IMG/VR virus record: IMGVR_UViG_3300044616_000931
Coordinates: 1-42,582 of that record
Reading direction: 5' to 3' (one strand)
Source: a virus
DNA: 42,582 bases
The translations under genes were made by a program, and so were the position numbers. Shown here piece by piece: positions 31,232 through 39,903 of this stretch (within the stretch, counting starts at the first letter, position 1; every line of letters begins with the position of its first letter). Below the pieces are notes generated by a model. The model was not told the DNA's origin. It did not search any database and saw nothing but the letters and a program-made list of their open reading frames with translations.

Positions 31232-31375
31232 ATGGCAAAAGCTAAAGCTGGTGTAACTGATTCTTTTAAGAAGAAGCCTAAAGTCTGCAGACCTGGTGTT
31301 CAGGCAAAGACAAAGCAATCTAAGAATAAGAAATCAAAGAACTACGTTAAGCCATATAGAGGACAAGGTCGCTGA
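31232..31375 (+). CDS. Small basic protein, 47 aa
   Basis: The frame runs ATG to TGA and is extremely Lys-rich: KKKPKVCRPGVQAKTKQS then KNKKSKNYVKPYRGQGR. The composition suggests nucleic-acid binding, with a net charge near +15. It has the look of small basic proteins I have seen in marine T4-like phages, without known function. It lies between PhoH and Hsp20, followed by a 145-bp spacer holding only a TGGGAATATTCCCA palindrome (about 31480-31493). Confidence 0.55.
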   Translation: MAKAKAGVTDSFKKKPKVCRPGVQAKTKQSKNKKSKNYVKPYRGQGR

Positions 31376-31520
31376 CTCATTGACATGGTCCTATTCCTAT
31401 TTTTCATGATTCCATGACATAACTGGTAGTGTTTTCCTAAATTTATAGAATTGCACGGTTTTTATACTATATTAATTGGTTGGGAATATTCCCATCATAA
31501 AAAATAAAAAACTAAATTCT

Positions 31521-31880
31521 ATGTTTACAACAAAAAGCACAAGTCTGTTTAACAGCATTTTTAATGATGATCTTTGGAAAGATCTAGAGACAAGTACAAG
31601 TTTATTTGCAGGTTATCATTCTGAAAAGACTGATGATGGCTATGTATTAGAATTGGCTGTACCTGGATTAACTAAAGAGGATCTAAGTATTAAGATCGTT
31701 AAAGGATATCTTAAGATTGAAAACAAAACAAAGAATATCTGGAATAATGAGTTTTCAAAGTCATTTATAATGCCTAACGATGTTAATGAAAAGAATGTTA
31801 AAGCCACTGTAGAAAATGGAGTTCTAAAAGTAACCATGTCTGTTAAGAAAGAATCTGAAAATGTTATCCAAATTCTGTAA
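31521..31880 (+). CDS. Small heat shock protein (Hsp20/alpha-crystallin)
   Basis: A 119-aa protein starting at ATG 31521, behind an AAAATAAAAAACTAAATTCT leader; an upstream in-frame start at 31476 is less likely. The alpha-crystallin domain covers about 35-118: YVLELAVPGLTKEDLSIKIVKGYLKIENKTK, FIMPNDVNEKNVKATVENGVLKVTMSVKK, with the conserved A-x-x-x-N-G-V-L-x-V-x motif. It is an ATP-independent holdase; in T4-like phages it is common and may guard virion proteins during assembly. It pairs with the GroES-like gene as a second chaperone function. Confidence 0.88.
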   Translation: MFTTKSTSLFNSIFNDDLWKDLETSTSLFAGYHSEKTDDGYVLELAVPGLTKEDLSIKIVKGYLKIENKTKNIWNNEFSKSFIMPNDVNEKNVKATVENGVLKVTMSVKKESENVIQIL

Positions 31881-31899
31881 ACCTTTAAGGATTCTTGTA

Positions 31900-31907
31900 T
31901 ATAAATA
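31900..31907 (+). promoter_or_regulatory. TATAAATA, T4-late-promoter-like element
   Basis: An exact match placed 15 bp before the ATG at 31923, in the 42-bp gap after Hsp20, the same spacing as the copy at 7719. Confidence 0.35.
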
Positions 31908-31922
31908 AAAAACAAAATAGAT

Positions 31923-32150
31923 ATGGAAAATCAAAATCCTCAAGAATTAACCCAGGCACAGGCTGTAAATGTATTAATCCAGGCCGCTCGTATTGCACAG
32001 TCAAAAGGAGCATTCACGCTTGAAGATGCTGAATTAGTTTCAAAAGCAATTAAGGCGTTTGTACCGGTTAACCAAACTGAAAATGGCCAGGATCCTGTGA
32101 TTAACGAGTCTCAAGATGAGACCGTTGAACCGGTAATAGAAAAAGCATAA
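31923..32150 (+). CDS. Hypothetical protein, 75 aa
   Basis: The N-terminal half is helical (AQAVNVLIQAARIAQSKGAFTLEDAELVSKAIKAF), then an acidic tail rich in E/Q/D. No family I can name. It is the last gene before the terminator at 32174. Confidence 0.6.
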   Translation: MENQNPQELTQAQAVNVLIQAARIAQSKGAFTLEDAELVSKAIKAFVPVNQTENGQDPVINESQDETVEPVIEKA

Positions 32151-32173
32151 ATGGTTAAACTCTCGGTTTTGAT

Positions 32174-32205
32174 AGAGGATCTGAGAAATCGGATCCTCTT
32201 TTTTT
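32174..32205 (+). terminator. Intrinsic terminator before the glycan cluster
   Basis: AGAGGATC/GATCCTCT (8 bp) with a 10-nt loop and a run of seven T. It falls inside an open frame that extends the next gene upstream, so the downstream ATG is the likely start. Confidence 0.88.
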
Positions 32206-32240
32206 GCTTGCAGATAAATAATAAAATTAAGAAGACATTA

Positions 32241-33713
32241 ATGAGAAGGAGAATTCCTAAGATAATTGTTAATCCAACTAGGGTTCAGCCTAATAGACCA
32301 ATTCAGGTTTCTAATCAGCCGCAAAGACAACAATCTCCAGTACAGCAGAGTAATGTACAAGCCGTACCTGTGAATAAGAAGACAAGTTTTTCTGCTAAGA
32401 AGTCTGACAGGGTTTTTATCTTAGGGGGTGGCCCATCTATTAAGGATACTAATTTATCTTTTTTAGCAGGTGAGGACACTATATGTGTTAATAAGGCAAT
32501 AGACCTTGTAAGAAATCCTACCTTCTTTATTACAATGGACTATAGTTTCTTTACAAAGGTTGGAGCACCGATTCAAAATATCACGGCTAAAGCAAAGAGT
32601 AGCCATTTTATTGTAAATAAGCAACATACATATATCCAAGAAATCAATGGTTGCTATACTGATGTTAGAAATAATCTTAGGTATTTAGGATTAGAACATT
32701 TTACATCTGTCATTGAATCAAATTCAACAATAAATGAAAGAAGCGGATTTGGTTTATCAGTGAATGATTTTTCCCATGGTGAAAACAGCGGATACTGTGC
32801 AATTCAGTTTGCTATCTTGGCAGGATATAAAGAAATCTATCTTATTGGTTTTGATTTAGGCTATACAACTAATTCTGAACAAACACATTTTCATGGTGCA
32901 TATCCTAAGGTCCCTTCAGATGTATTTAGGAAAAGACTTGATAATTACACAGGAAATTTAATAACGTCTGTGACAAAATTATCATCAAAGAGTTCCATTA
33001 AGATTATGACGGTAACACCTTCTTCATTAGAGTCGCTAATACCTAGAGTAAATCCTTTTAGATTAGATAAAGATAATCCGGCTGAAAATAAAATTGAACA
33101 ACCTAAAACTAATAGGTCTCTTTCTGATTTGGTAATTGTTGCATACTATACTCTTAATACTCCCTATGAAGATGAAGCTAAAAAATTAATAAGATCTCTT
33201 AATAAGTTAGGCCTTAACCATGATGTAGTTGGTGTTAAAAATCTTGGTGATTGGCAGGCAAATACCAGATTTAAGGCTAAGTTTATGGAGGATATGCTCA
33301 ATAAGCATCCAGGAAAAAATCTTCTGTATGTTGATAGTGATGCTATTGTACATAGCAGACCTACACTATTTGAAGACTATAATTATGATATCTCTGTGAG
33401 ATGGCAAGACTTTAGATGGAGAAAAGATGAGTGCCTAAGTGGTACAATCTTTATGGCAAATAATCAAAAGACTCGTGAACTCTGTCGTCGTTGGCAAAGA
33501 ATTAACATAAGTGAAGGACCTAATGCAAAAACATTTGAACAGTGGAACTTAGGAACTGTAATTAAACAAATGGAAGCAGAAGGAAAAATTAAAACACATA
33601 ATCTTCCTGCTGAATACACCTTTATATTTGATAGTATGAGGGCAATGTATCCTAATGCCGTACCGGTAATTGAACATTTTCAAGCAAGTAGAAAACTAAG
33701 AAATAAAGTATAA
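32241..33713 (+). CDS. Two-domain glycosyltransferase-like protein (DUF115-like plus GT domain)
   Basis: A 490-aa protein from ATG 32241; the frame is open from 32151, but that stretch contains a terminator. After a Gln/Pro-rich linker, residues about 50-270 hold a DUF115/MptE-like Rossmann domain (VFILGGGPSIKDTNLSFL, TICVNKAIDL, FFITMDY, SGYCAIQFAILAGYKEIYLIGFDLGY), related to motility-associated and sialyl-type transferases. The C-terminal half (about 290-490) is a GT-A-like nucleotide-sugar transferase with YVDSDAIVHS (DxD) and TFEQWNLG. It opens the glycan cluster and is likely bifunctional. Donor and acceptor are unknown. Confidence 0.75.
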   Translation: MRRRIPKIIVNPTRVQPNRPIQVSNQPQRQQSPVQQSNVQAVPVNKKTSFSAKKSDRVFILGGGPSIKDTNLSFLAGEDTICVNKAIDLVRNPTFFITMDYSFFTKVGAPIQNITAKAKSSHFIVNKQHTYIQEINGCYTDVRNNLRYLGLEHFTSVIESNSTINERSGFGLSVNDFSHGENSGYCAIQFAILAGYKEIYLIGFDLGYTTNSEQTHFHGAYPKVPSDVFRKRLDNYTGNLITSVTKLSSKSSIKIMTVTPSSLESLIPRVNPFRLDKDNPAENKIEQPKTNRSLSDLVIVAYYTLNTPYEDEAKKLIRSLNKLGLNHDVVGVKNLGDWQANTRFKAKFMEDMLNKHPGKNLLYVDSDAIVHSRPTLFEDYNYDISVRWQDFRWRKDECLSGTIFMANNQKTRELCRRWQRINISEGPNAKTFEQWNLGTVIKQMEAEGKIKTHNLPAEYTFIFDSMRAMYPNAVPVIEHFQASRKLRNKV

Positions 33714-33718
33714 TCATT

Positions 33719-34393
33719 ATGAAGATAAATGAATTCTTTGATAAAGTCATATGTATTAATCTTGCAAAACGTACCGATAGATGGTCGGAGATGACTGATC
33801 AATTTAATAAGCATAACATTAAAGCAACTAGATTTAATGCAGTTAATGGAAATCCAATGGGCTGGAAGTATAATAGTTATGCTGGGAGAGAATCTTCATT
33901 TGAAGGAGCAATGGGCTGTTTAGCAAGTCATCTTGAAGTTTATAGTTTAGCAAAACAAAACGGTTGGAAAAATGTTTTAATCATCGAAGATGATTGCGAT
34001 TTTATTGAAAACTTAAATGAAATTTTTGAAAAATCAATAGACACTTTACCTAAAGATTGGGATCTTTTATACTTTGGTGGTGTTCATGAAACACGTGGTG
34101 GTAAATTTGTTCCTGAAAAATTCAATAAGTTTTTTGTTAGAGCAAAAAGAATTATAACAACTACATGCTATGCAGTTAATAGTACTGCATATGATTTTGT
34201 ATTAGATACAATATTAAAAGATAAGCCTTATTTTGATAATCCTATTGATGCTTATTTAGGAGCTTATATACAACCTCATCTTAATACTTATGCATATCAT
34301 CCACCTATTGCATGGCAACGTGCTAGCCACAGTGATATCCAAAATGCTCATAGAGATTATTCAATTATGATGAAAAATAATAACATTTCATGA
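33719..34393 (+). CDS. Glycosyltransferase family 25
   Basis: A 224-aa protein matching the GT25 (LPS beta-galactosyl-type) pattern: VICINLAKRTDRW at 11-23, RFNAVNG near 38, GAMGCLASHLEVY near 64, VLIIEDDCDF near 86 with the metal/donor acidic cluster, and DLLYFGG near 114. These enzymes move galactose or related sugars onto LPS or protein. It overlaps the next gene by four bases. Confidence 0.85.
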   Translation: MKINEFFDKVICINLAKRTDRWSEMTDQFNKHNIKATRFNAVNGNPMGWKYNSYAGRESSFEGAMGCLASHLEVYSLAKQNGWKNVLIIEDDCDFIENLNEIFEKSIDTLPKDWDLLYFGGVHETRGGKFVPEKFNKFFVRAKRIITTTCYAVNSTAYDFVLDTILKDKPYFDNPIDAYLGAYIQPHLNTYAYHPPIAWQRASHSDIQNAHRDYSIMMKNNNIS

Positions 34394-35202
34394 TAACTTG
34401 TAGACTAAAAGGAGGATTAGGAAACATAATGTTTCAGATTGCTGCTATTGAAGCAATGTCAATTGATAGCCGTATATCATCAGTGTATTATAATGTTGGT
34501 TCTCAACTTAAGTTAATTAATGATGATGTTAATCATAACCCATTAATAAAACATGCAAATGAGTATTTAACTATATTTAAGAATTTTGATTGGAATAAAA
34601 ATTTTAAAGATAGAGTGTCTTTTAAAACTATTAAGGTTCCTTTTCATTATACCAAAATAAGACCTGAAAAAAATACATGTTATGATGGTTTTTTTCAATC
34701 AGAGAAATTCTTTAAACACAGAGAACGCGAAATAAGAACTCTTTTTGAACCATCGGACAAAATTGTTAAATATATTCAAGAAAAGTATCCCTTTATATTT
34801 AATACAAACATAACATCGATACATGTTAGACGTGGTGATTATCTAAAATTATCACACATTCATCCTCCGCCATCAATTGAATACTTTAATAAAGCAATAG
34901 AAATGATAGGAAAGAATTCCACCTTTATAGTATTTTCCGATGATATTCAGTGGTGTAAAGAAAACTTTAAGGGTAGTAATTTTATTTTTTCTAATGAAAA
35001 AGATTACATTGAATTATTTATGATGTCTTTTTGTAAAAATAACATTATGTCAAATTCCAGCTTCTCTTGGTGGGGTAGTTGGTTAAATAAAAATCCTAAT
35101 AAAAAGGTTATTGCGCCAATGCTGTGGTTTTCTCAGGAAGCTGCACAAAGAAAAGGAATTAACCCAATTGATATTATTCCAGAAACATTTATTAAAATAT
35201 GA
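34390..35202 (+). CDS. Glycosyltransferase family 11 (alpha-1,2-fucosyltransferase-like)
   Basis: A 270-aa protein with GT11 hallmarks: LKGGLGNIMFQIAA at 6-19, HVRRGDY at 145-151 (binds GDP-fucose), and NSSFSWWGSWLN near 216. The family adds fucose from GDP-fucose in alpha-1,2 linkage to galactose-type acceptors in O-antigens and capsules. A Gmd gene at 38902 makes the precursor of GDP-fucose, so donor supply and use are in one cluster. It overlaps both neighbours by four bases. Confidence 0.9.
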   Translation: MITCRLKGGLGNIMFQIAAIEAMSIDSRISSVYYNVGSQLKLINDDVNHNPLIKHANEYLTIFKNFDWNKNFKDRVSFKTIKVPFHYTKIRPEKNTCYDGFFQSEKFFKHREREIRTLFEPSDKIVKYIQEKYPFIFNTNITSIHVRRGDYLKLSHIHPPPSIEYFNKAIEMIGKNSTFIVFSDDIQWCKENFKGSNFIFSNEKDYIELFMMSFCKNNIMSNSSFSWWGSWLNKNPNKKVIAPMLWFSQEAAQRKGINPIDIIPETFIKI

Positions 35203-36068
35203 AAATGTATAAAGCAGAAAATGGTAGGTATTGGATTGATGTAATGCTACCTTTTCAGTCAATTTTAGTTAGAAGAAAATATGATAGAAATAGAATAAAA
35301 AGATTTAGAGATCTTAATCCACATAAAAAAATCTTTCTTATTCATTTTGAAGAACCTTTGAGAAATAGTATGTCAGAGCAGGATGTATTACAGGATGCAT
35401 CTTTATTTGATCTTATCTTTACTTCAAACAGAAATATTGTAAATAAAGTGTCTCATGCTTATTGGAGTCCTTTAGCAGAATGTTGGACTAATGGAAGTAT
35501 GCCTTCTATGGGAACTGATAGAACAGCAGAAGCCAGAGATAAAAAGTTTTGTATAAGCTTCTTAGGTACATCTAAGCAAATGGGATATGGTGGTTTTTAT
35601 GATATTAGAAAATATGTATGGGAACATGAAAAAGAAATACATATACCTACCGAGTTTTTAGATAGCAGAGAGCATTCTATAAATGATGGCCATCCTTTTC
35701 TTCCTACGAGCAGTACATTTCAAACTAGTGATAAGATTCATTTATACAAGTCAATGTTTAACTTTTGTCCGGAAAATGCAGATGATGAAAACTTTAGTCA
35801 GAGACTAATAGATTGTTTTATTAATAAAACAATACCAATCTATAGAGGGTATAAGAATATACATGAACATTTTAACATTGACGGAATTATTTATGTTAAC
35901 GATGGTCCTGATGCAATTGAAAAAATTAATCAATTAACTCCTGATTATTATCATAGTAAACTAAGTGCAATTGAAGATAATTATAGAAGATGTATTCAAA
36001 ATAATTATCATCTATCACCAGGAGATCGTATATCTATACTTATTATGAAAATTTATGAAAATAAATAA
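35199..36068 (+). CDS. GT10-like (alpha-1,3-fucosyltransferase-type) transferase
   Basis: A 289-aa protein. The C-terminal donor region FNFCPENADDENFSQRLIDCFINKTIPIYRGY (about 185-216) resembles the GT10 motif FENS...YVTEKL..A...G.VPVYWG. Upstream, IFLIHFEEPL and LFDLIFTSNRNI fit the acceptor-side fold. It could be another GT-B enzyme (exostosin-like), so substrate is uncertain. Genes on both sides serve deoxy-sugar metabolism, which supports fucose or a related sugar. Confidence 0.65.
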   Translation: MKMYKAENGRYWIDVMLPFQSILVRRKYDRNRIKRFRDLNPHKKIFLIHFEEPLRNSMSEQDVLQDASLFDLIFTSNRNIVNKVSHAYWSPLAECWTNGSMPSMGTDRTAEARDKKFCISFLGTSKQMGYGGFYDIRKYVWEHEKEIHIPTEFLDSREHSINDGHPFLPTSSTFQTSDKIHLYKSMFNFCPENADDENFSQRLIDCFINKTIPIYRGYKNIHEHFNIDGIIYVNDGPDAIEKINQLTPDYYHSKLSAIEDNYRRCIQNNYHLSPGDRISILIMKIYENK

Positions 36069-36077
36069 AATATCTAA

Positions 36078-36491
36078 ATGGAAAAAATATATTCAAAAAA
36101 GGAACCCGAAAAACTATTACATATAATAGTTAGAAAAGAGGATATGAAACCTGGTAGAGAGGATATTGTTTCAGAAGAAAATTTTATACAATGTTCCATA
36201 CTAAATATGAGTAAGGGGAAAACTTTTAAACCACATAAACATATTTGGAAAGAAAGAACACGTAATGTAATTGCACAAGAGAGTTGGATTGTAATCAAAG
36301 GATCCGTAAAATGTATATTTTATGATTTGGATGATAACATAATTGCAGAACCTATATTATATGCAGGCGATGCAAGCTTTACGTTAGAAGGTGGGCATAA
36401 TTATTTGATACTGGAAGATGATACTTTAGTATATGAGTATAAGACAGGCCCTTATGAAGGACAGCGGCTTGACAAAACATTTATTATATGA
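36078..36491 (+). CDS. Cupin-fold sugar-modifying or binding protein
   Basis: A 137-aa single-domain cupin: KPHKHIWKERTR (H-x-H-x(n)-E ligand form, about 52-60), VIKGSVKCIFYDLD, GDASFTLEGGHNYLILEDDTLVYEYKTGPYEG. The PEP-like pattern of metal-binding His and Glu is largely present. Relatives in polysaccharide clusters (WxcM/FdtA-like) isomerise nucleotide-sugar keto forms, but not all are enzymes. It overlaps the next start by four bases. Confidence 0.7.
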   Translation: MEKIYSKKEPEKLLHIIVRKEDMKPGREDIVSEENFIQCSILNMSKGKTFKPHKHIWKERTRNVIAQESWIVIKGSVKCIFYDLDDNIIAEPILYAGDASFTLEGGHNYLILEDDTLVYEYKTGPYEGQRLDKTFII

Positions 36492-37093
36492 AACTTAATT
36501 CAACATCATTAGCAAAATGGTTTGCTGATAAAGGTGATGCTACCCATATCTTAAACCATAATCTTAATAAAGATTCTATCGTAATGGACTTAGGTGGTTA
36601 TACCGGTGTATGGGCTCAACTAATAATTGATAGGTACAATCCAAATGTTTACATAATTGAGCCATTAGAACAGTTTTATAGAATTGCAAAATCTAAATTT
36701 GTTAATAATAATAAAGTAAGACTGGCGTGCGTTGGTGTTTCTCAAGAAAAGAAAGAAGGAATTATATACTTAAGTAAAGATGGTTCATCTGCGAACCAGA
36801 AAAACGGTAATCCTATAAAGGTTAAGCTTAAAAACATGGAAAATATACTTTATGAATTTAAGTTAGACCATGTTGATCTTTTGCAGATTAATATTGAAGG
36901 CGATGAATATTCTCTTTTGGAAGATATGATTAAAACTGGGTTTATTAATAAGTTTAATACAATTCAAATTCAATTTCATTTAGGTATCCCTAATGATATA
37001 GAAAGGAGAGAAAATATACAAAAATGTTTAATTCAATATGGATATAAACAAAAGTATAATTATGATTTTGTATGGGAGGCGTGGACAAAATAA
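36488..37093 (+). CDS. FkbM family methyltransferase
   Basis: A 201-aa SAM-dependent enzyme: IVMDLGGYTGVWAQLI (about 30-45, motif I), YIIEPLEQFYRIAKSKF (motif II acidic Glu binding ribose), and DHVDLLQINIEGDEYSLLEDM (about 135-155, the FkbM hallmark D-x-x-K/Q-I-D-I-E-G). The family O-methylates sugars in surface polysaccharides. The 3' end overlaps the next gene by 22 bases or ends 9 bases before its second start. Confidence 0.85.
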   Translation: MKLNSTSLAKWFADKGDATHILNHNLNKDSIVMDLGGYTGVWAQLIIDRYNPNVYIIEPLEQFYRIAKSKFVNNNKVRLACVGVSQEKKEGIIYLSKDGSSANQKNGNPIKVKLKNMENILYEFKLDHVDLLQINIEGDEYSLLEDMIKTGFINKFNTIQIQFHLGIPNDIERRENIQKCLIQYGYKQKYNYDFVWEAWTK

Positions 37094-37626
37094 AAGGTGA
37101 TATGAGATATAAAAAATTAGGTGAAGATGTTTATATTGGCGAATATGCAACAATAAAGAATCCTAACCTGTGTGAAATTGGAAGTCATAATGCTATTGAT
37201 AACGGTGTTATAATTTCAACAGAATTGGTCATGGGGGATTACATACACATTGCGCCGTATGTAGTTGTAATCGGTGGTAAAAAATCTAAACTTATTCTAA
37301 ATGACTTTTCATTCGTTGCATCAGGTACTAAAATTGTATGTGGTAGCGAGGATTATACTGGTGCAGGTTTAGTCGGTCCTACTATTCCTGAAGAATATAG
37401 ATCTGTAACATATAGCACGGTAACATTTGGTAAATATTCAGGCTGTGGTGTTAATTGTTCTGTTATGCCAGGTGTTACTTTTGGTGAAGGTTCTATACTT
37501 GGCGCAAATTCATTAGCGGTTAAAGATCTTGAGCCTTGGACTATTTATGTTGGTAGTCCTGCTAAACCTGTGAAGGTTAGAGATAAGGAAAAGATATTAG
37601 AATATGCAAAAAGGCTAAAACAATAA
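37072..37626 (+). CDS. Left-handed beta-helix (hexapeptide) acyltransferase
   Basis: A 184-aa protein with hexapeptide repeats throughout (DVYIGEYATIKNPNLCEIG, VIISTELVMGDYIHIAPYVVVIGG, VTFGKYSGCGVNCSVMPGVTFGEGSILGANSLAVKD) and the C-terminal VGSPAKPVK that closes the prism, as in WbbJ/LacA-type acetyltransferases. It probably O- or N-acetylates a sugar. A second start at 37102 (after AAAAGGTGAT, a real Shine-Dalgarno-like sequence) would remove ten residues and reduce overlap; the choice is open. Confidence 0.85.
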   Translation: MGGVDKIKGDMRYKKLGEDVYIGEYATIKNPNLCEIGSHNAIDNGVIISTELVMGDYIHIAPYVVVIGGKKSKLILNDFSFVASGTKIVCGSEDYTGAGLVGPTIPEEYRSVTYSTVTFGKYSGCGVNCSVMPGVTFGEGSILGANSLAVKDLEPWTIYVGSPAKPVKVRDKEKILEYAKRLKQ

Positions 37627-38271
37627 ATGATCAAGTTTCACACATACGGGGATAGTCATGCATCAAAACATGGATCGTGGGATCGGGTAAATTTAGATGA
37701 AGTTAATATAGTTATAAACTGGTTAGGGCCTAAGACTATGTATAGTTTTGGTAGAGATAAAGAAATAATAATTAAAAGAAATGAAATCGGTGATAATGAT
37801 TTTATTTGTTTTTGTTTTGGTGAAATTGATTGTAGAGCTCATATTAATAAATATGAACCTAACTGGAAAGAAAATATAGACAATCTAGTTGATGAGTATT
37901 TTAAGGCAATATATAAAAATATAAGTGGGTTAAACATTAAAGTATGTGTGTATAATGCAGTGCCTCAATTGGAAAGAAACTTGGAAAGATATAAATGGAT
38001 AATAGATTGGGAGAGTCTTGATCCGGTTAATAGAGCTTCTAAAGGTACTGATGAAGATAGAGTTAAATATACTCTTTATATGAATGAAAAACTTAAAGAG
38101 TATTGTAAAAATTATAACTACATATTTTTTGATGTTTATGAAAATTATGTAGATGATAAGGGATATCTTAATCCAATGTATTCAGATAATAATTGTCATA
38201 TAGATAATCCGGTTTTTATTATAGAAAAACTAAAAAGTATAATTAATGAGCATGGAATTAAAAGTAATTGA
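37627..38271 (+). CDS. SGNH/GDSL hydrolase-like protein
   Basis: A 214-aa protein. The catalytic Ser is S10 in YGDSHA (block I), FCFGEIDCRAH near 60 provides a block III-like Gly/Asx region, and a C-terminal SDNNCHIDN near 190 gives the Asp-x-x-His pair. Similar proteins in polysaccharide clusters act as acyl-sugar esterases or acetyltransferase partners. It sits after the acyltransferase, which suggests acyl-group handling. Its end overlaps the next gene by 26 bases. Confidence 0.75.
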   Translation: MIKFHTYGDSHASKHGSWDRVNLDEVNIVINWLGPKTMYSFGRDKEIIIKRNEIGDNDFICFCFGEIDCRAHINKYEPNWKENIDNLVDEYFKAIYKNISGLNIKVCVYNAVPQLERNLERYKWIIDWESLDPVNRASKGTDEDRVKYTLYMNEKLKEYCKNYNYIFFDVYENYVDDKGYLNPMYSDNNCHIDNPVFIIEKLKSIINEHGIKSN

Positions 38272-38884
38272 TTTTAGCGCAATAGAGGAATTTGAAAAAA
38301 AGATAGCAGAATTCTTTGGTGCCCCTTATGCTATAGCAGTTGATAGCTGTACTCATGGAATTGAACTATGTTTAAGATTGACTCAAACAAAGTCTATAAA
38401 TGTTCCAAATAGAACATATGTATCTGTACCAATGTTATCCTATAAATTAGGAATAGACTTAACATGGAGAAATGAGTCATGGGAAGATTATTATACCCTT
38501 AATTATGATGATAAAAGAATCATAGATGCTGCTGTACTTTGGAGAAAAGATAATTATATACCAAACACATTTATGTCTTTAAGTTTTCAATATCAAAAAC
38601 ATTTAAGCTTAGGCAGAGGCGGAATGATTCTTTGCGATAATAAAATAGATGCAGAAAGACTTAAGAAAATGAGCTATGATGGCAGATTACCAGGTATACC
38701 TTGGCGAGATCAAAATATAGACACTATAGGGTATCATTATTATATGACACCAGAAACTGCTCAACTTGGATTAACTAAATTACCGGAAGCAATAAAAGAT
38801 CAACCAAAAAAGTGGAGATATCACGATTGGCCCGATTTAACAAAGATGTCCGTGTTTATAGATCCTTATTTACAAACCAAATAA
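38246..38884 (+). CDS. DegT/DnrJ/EryC1-like aminotransferase, shortened
   Basis: A 212-aa protein with DegT features: FEKKIAEFFGAPYAIAVDSCTHGIELCL near 16-43, VPNRTYVSVPMLSYKLG, D94 in IIDAAVLW (pyridine N partner) and PLP Lys118 in SFQYQKHLSLGRGGMIL. Full-length members have 370-400 residues; here the small C-terminal domain is mostly missing. It may be a compact variant that still binds PLP, or a remnant that works with a host partner. In a cluster with Gmd it could make a GDP-amino sugar (perosamine-like). Confidence 0.7.
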   Translation: MSMELKVIDFSAIEEFEKKIAEFFGAPYAIAVDSCTHGIELCLRLTQTKSINVPNRTYVSVPMLSYKLGIDLTWRNESWEDYYTLNYDDKRIIDAAVLWRKDNYIPNTFMSLSFQYQKHLSLGRGGMILCDNKIDAERLKKMSYDGRLPGIPWRDQNIDTIGYHYYMTPETAQLGLTKLPEAIKDQPKKWRYHDWPDLTKMSVFIDPYLQTK

Positions 38885-38901
38885 ATTAAACAAAAATAAA
38901 A

Positions 38902-39894
38902 ATGAAAAAAGCATTTATTACAGGAATATCGGGCCAAGATGGTTCTTACTTAGCAGAGTACTTATTATCATTAGGGTATGAAGTACACGGTATGGTTAGA
39001 AGACAGTCTATTGCTGAAAACCAGTCTGCGCGATTGCAACCTTATTTTGAAACAGGTAGATTATTTACACATTATGGTGATCTTCTTGATCAAACTTCAA
39101 TAGAGAAATTATTAACAGAAATTAAACCTGAAGAAATTTATAACATTGCTGCGCAAAGTCACGTGAGAATATCTTTTGATATTCCGCAATTTACAGTCCA
39201 ATCAAATTCTATTGGTGTTGTAAATATGTTAGAATCTTATAAAAGAATATGTCCTAAATCTAAATTTTATCAAGCAAGTTCAAGTGAAATGTTTGGTTTA
39301 ACGGTAGAAGAAGATGGTTTTCAACGCGAATCAACTGTAATGAATCCGGTATCACCTTATGGTTGTTCAAAGGTATTTGCATATAACATGGTTAGGCATT
39401 ACCGTAGAGCCTATGGATTACATGCTGTAAATGGAATCTTATTTAATCATGAGTCTCCTAGAAGATCTTCTAATTTTGTTACAAGTAAAGTTGTTAAAGG
39501 TGCATGTAAAATTAAGTTAGGTTTACAAGATAAACTTGAATTAGGAAACATGGATTCATATAGAGATTGGGGTCATTCCAAAGATTATGTTAAAGCAATG
39601 TATATGATTATGAATCATACTGAACCTAATGATTACATTGTTTCTACAATGCAAACACATTCAGTTAGAGAAATGTGTGAGGTTGTATTTTCATATCTAG
39701 GTTTAGATTATAGAGATTATGTAATACAGAATTCTAAGTATTTAAGACCAGAAGAATTACCTTATCTAAAAGGAGATTCAACCAAGATAAGAAAGGAATT
39801 GGGTTGGGAACCTAAATATACCTTTGAATCAATGTTACATGAAATGTGTGATCATTGGTTAGATGTTTTACAAGGTAAAGAATCTTTCAGATAA
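38902..39894 (+). CDS. gmd: GDP-mannose 4,6-dehydratase
   Basis: A 330-aa extended SDR enzyme. NAD(P) site TGISGQDGSYL at 7-17, IAAQSHVRISFD near 82-93, S126-E129 in SSSEMFG and Y153/K157 in SPYGCSKVFAYN are all standard Gmd residues, and FNHESPRRSSNFVTSK is a strong family marker. It converts GDP-mannose to GDP-4-keto-6-deoxymannose, the entry to GDP-fucose, rhamnose and perosamine. The fucose synthase (WcaG) that would finish GDP-fucose is not in the window, so the host may supply it. Next to the GT11 and DegT-like genes its job is donor supply. Confidence 0.95.
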   Translation: MKKAFITGISGQDGSYLAEYLLSLGYEVHGMVRRQSIAENQSARLQPYFETGRLFTHYGDLLDQTSIEKLLTEIKPEEIYNIAAQSHVRISFDIPQFTVQSNSIGVVNMLESYKRICPKSKFYQASSSEMFGLTVEEDGFQRESTVMNPVSPYGCSKVFAYNMVRHYRRAYGLHAVNGILFNHESPRRSSNFVTSKVVKGACKIKLGLQDKLELGNMDSYRDWGHSKDYVKAMYMIMNHTEPNDYIVSTMQTHSVREMCEVVFSYLGLDYRDYVIQNSKYLRPEELPYLKGDSTKIRKELGWEPKYTFESMLHEMCDHWLDVLQGKESFR

Positions 39895-39903
39895 TTTTTG
39901 ATA

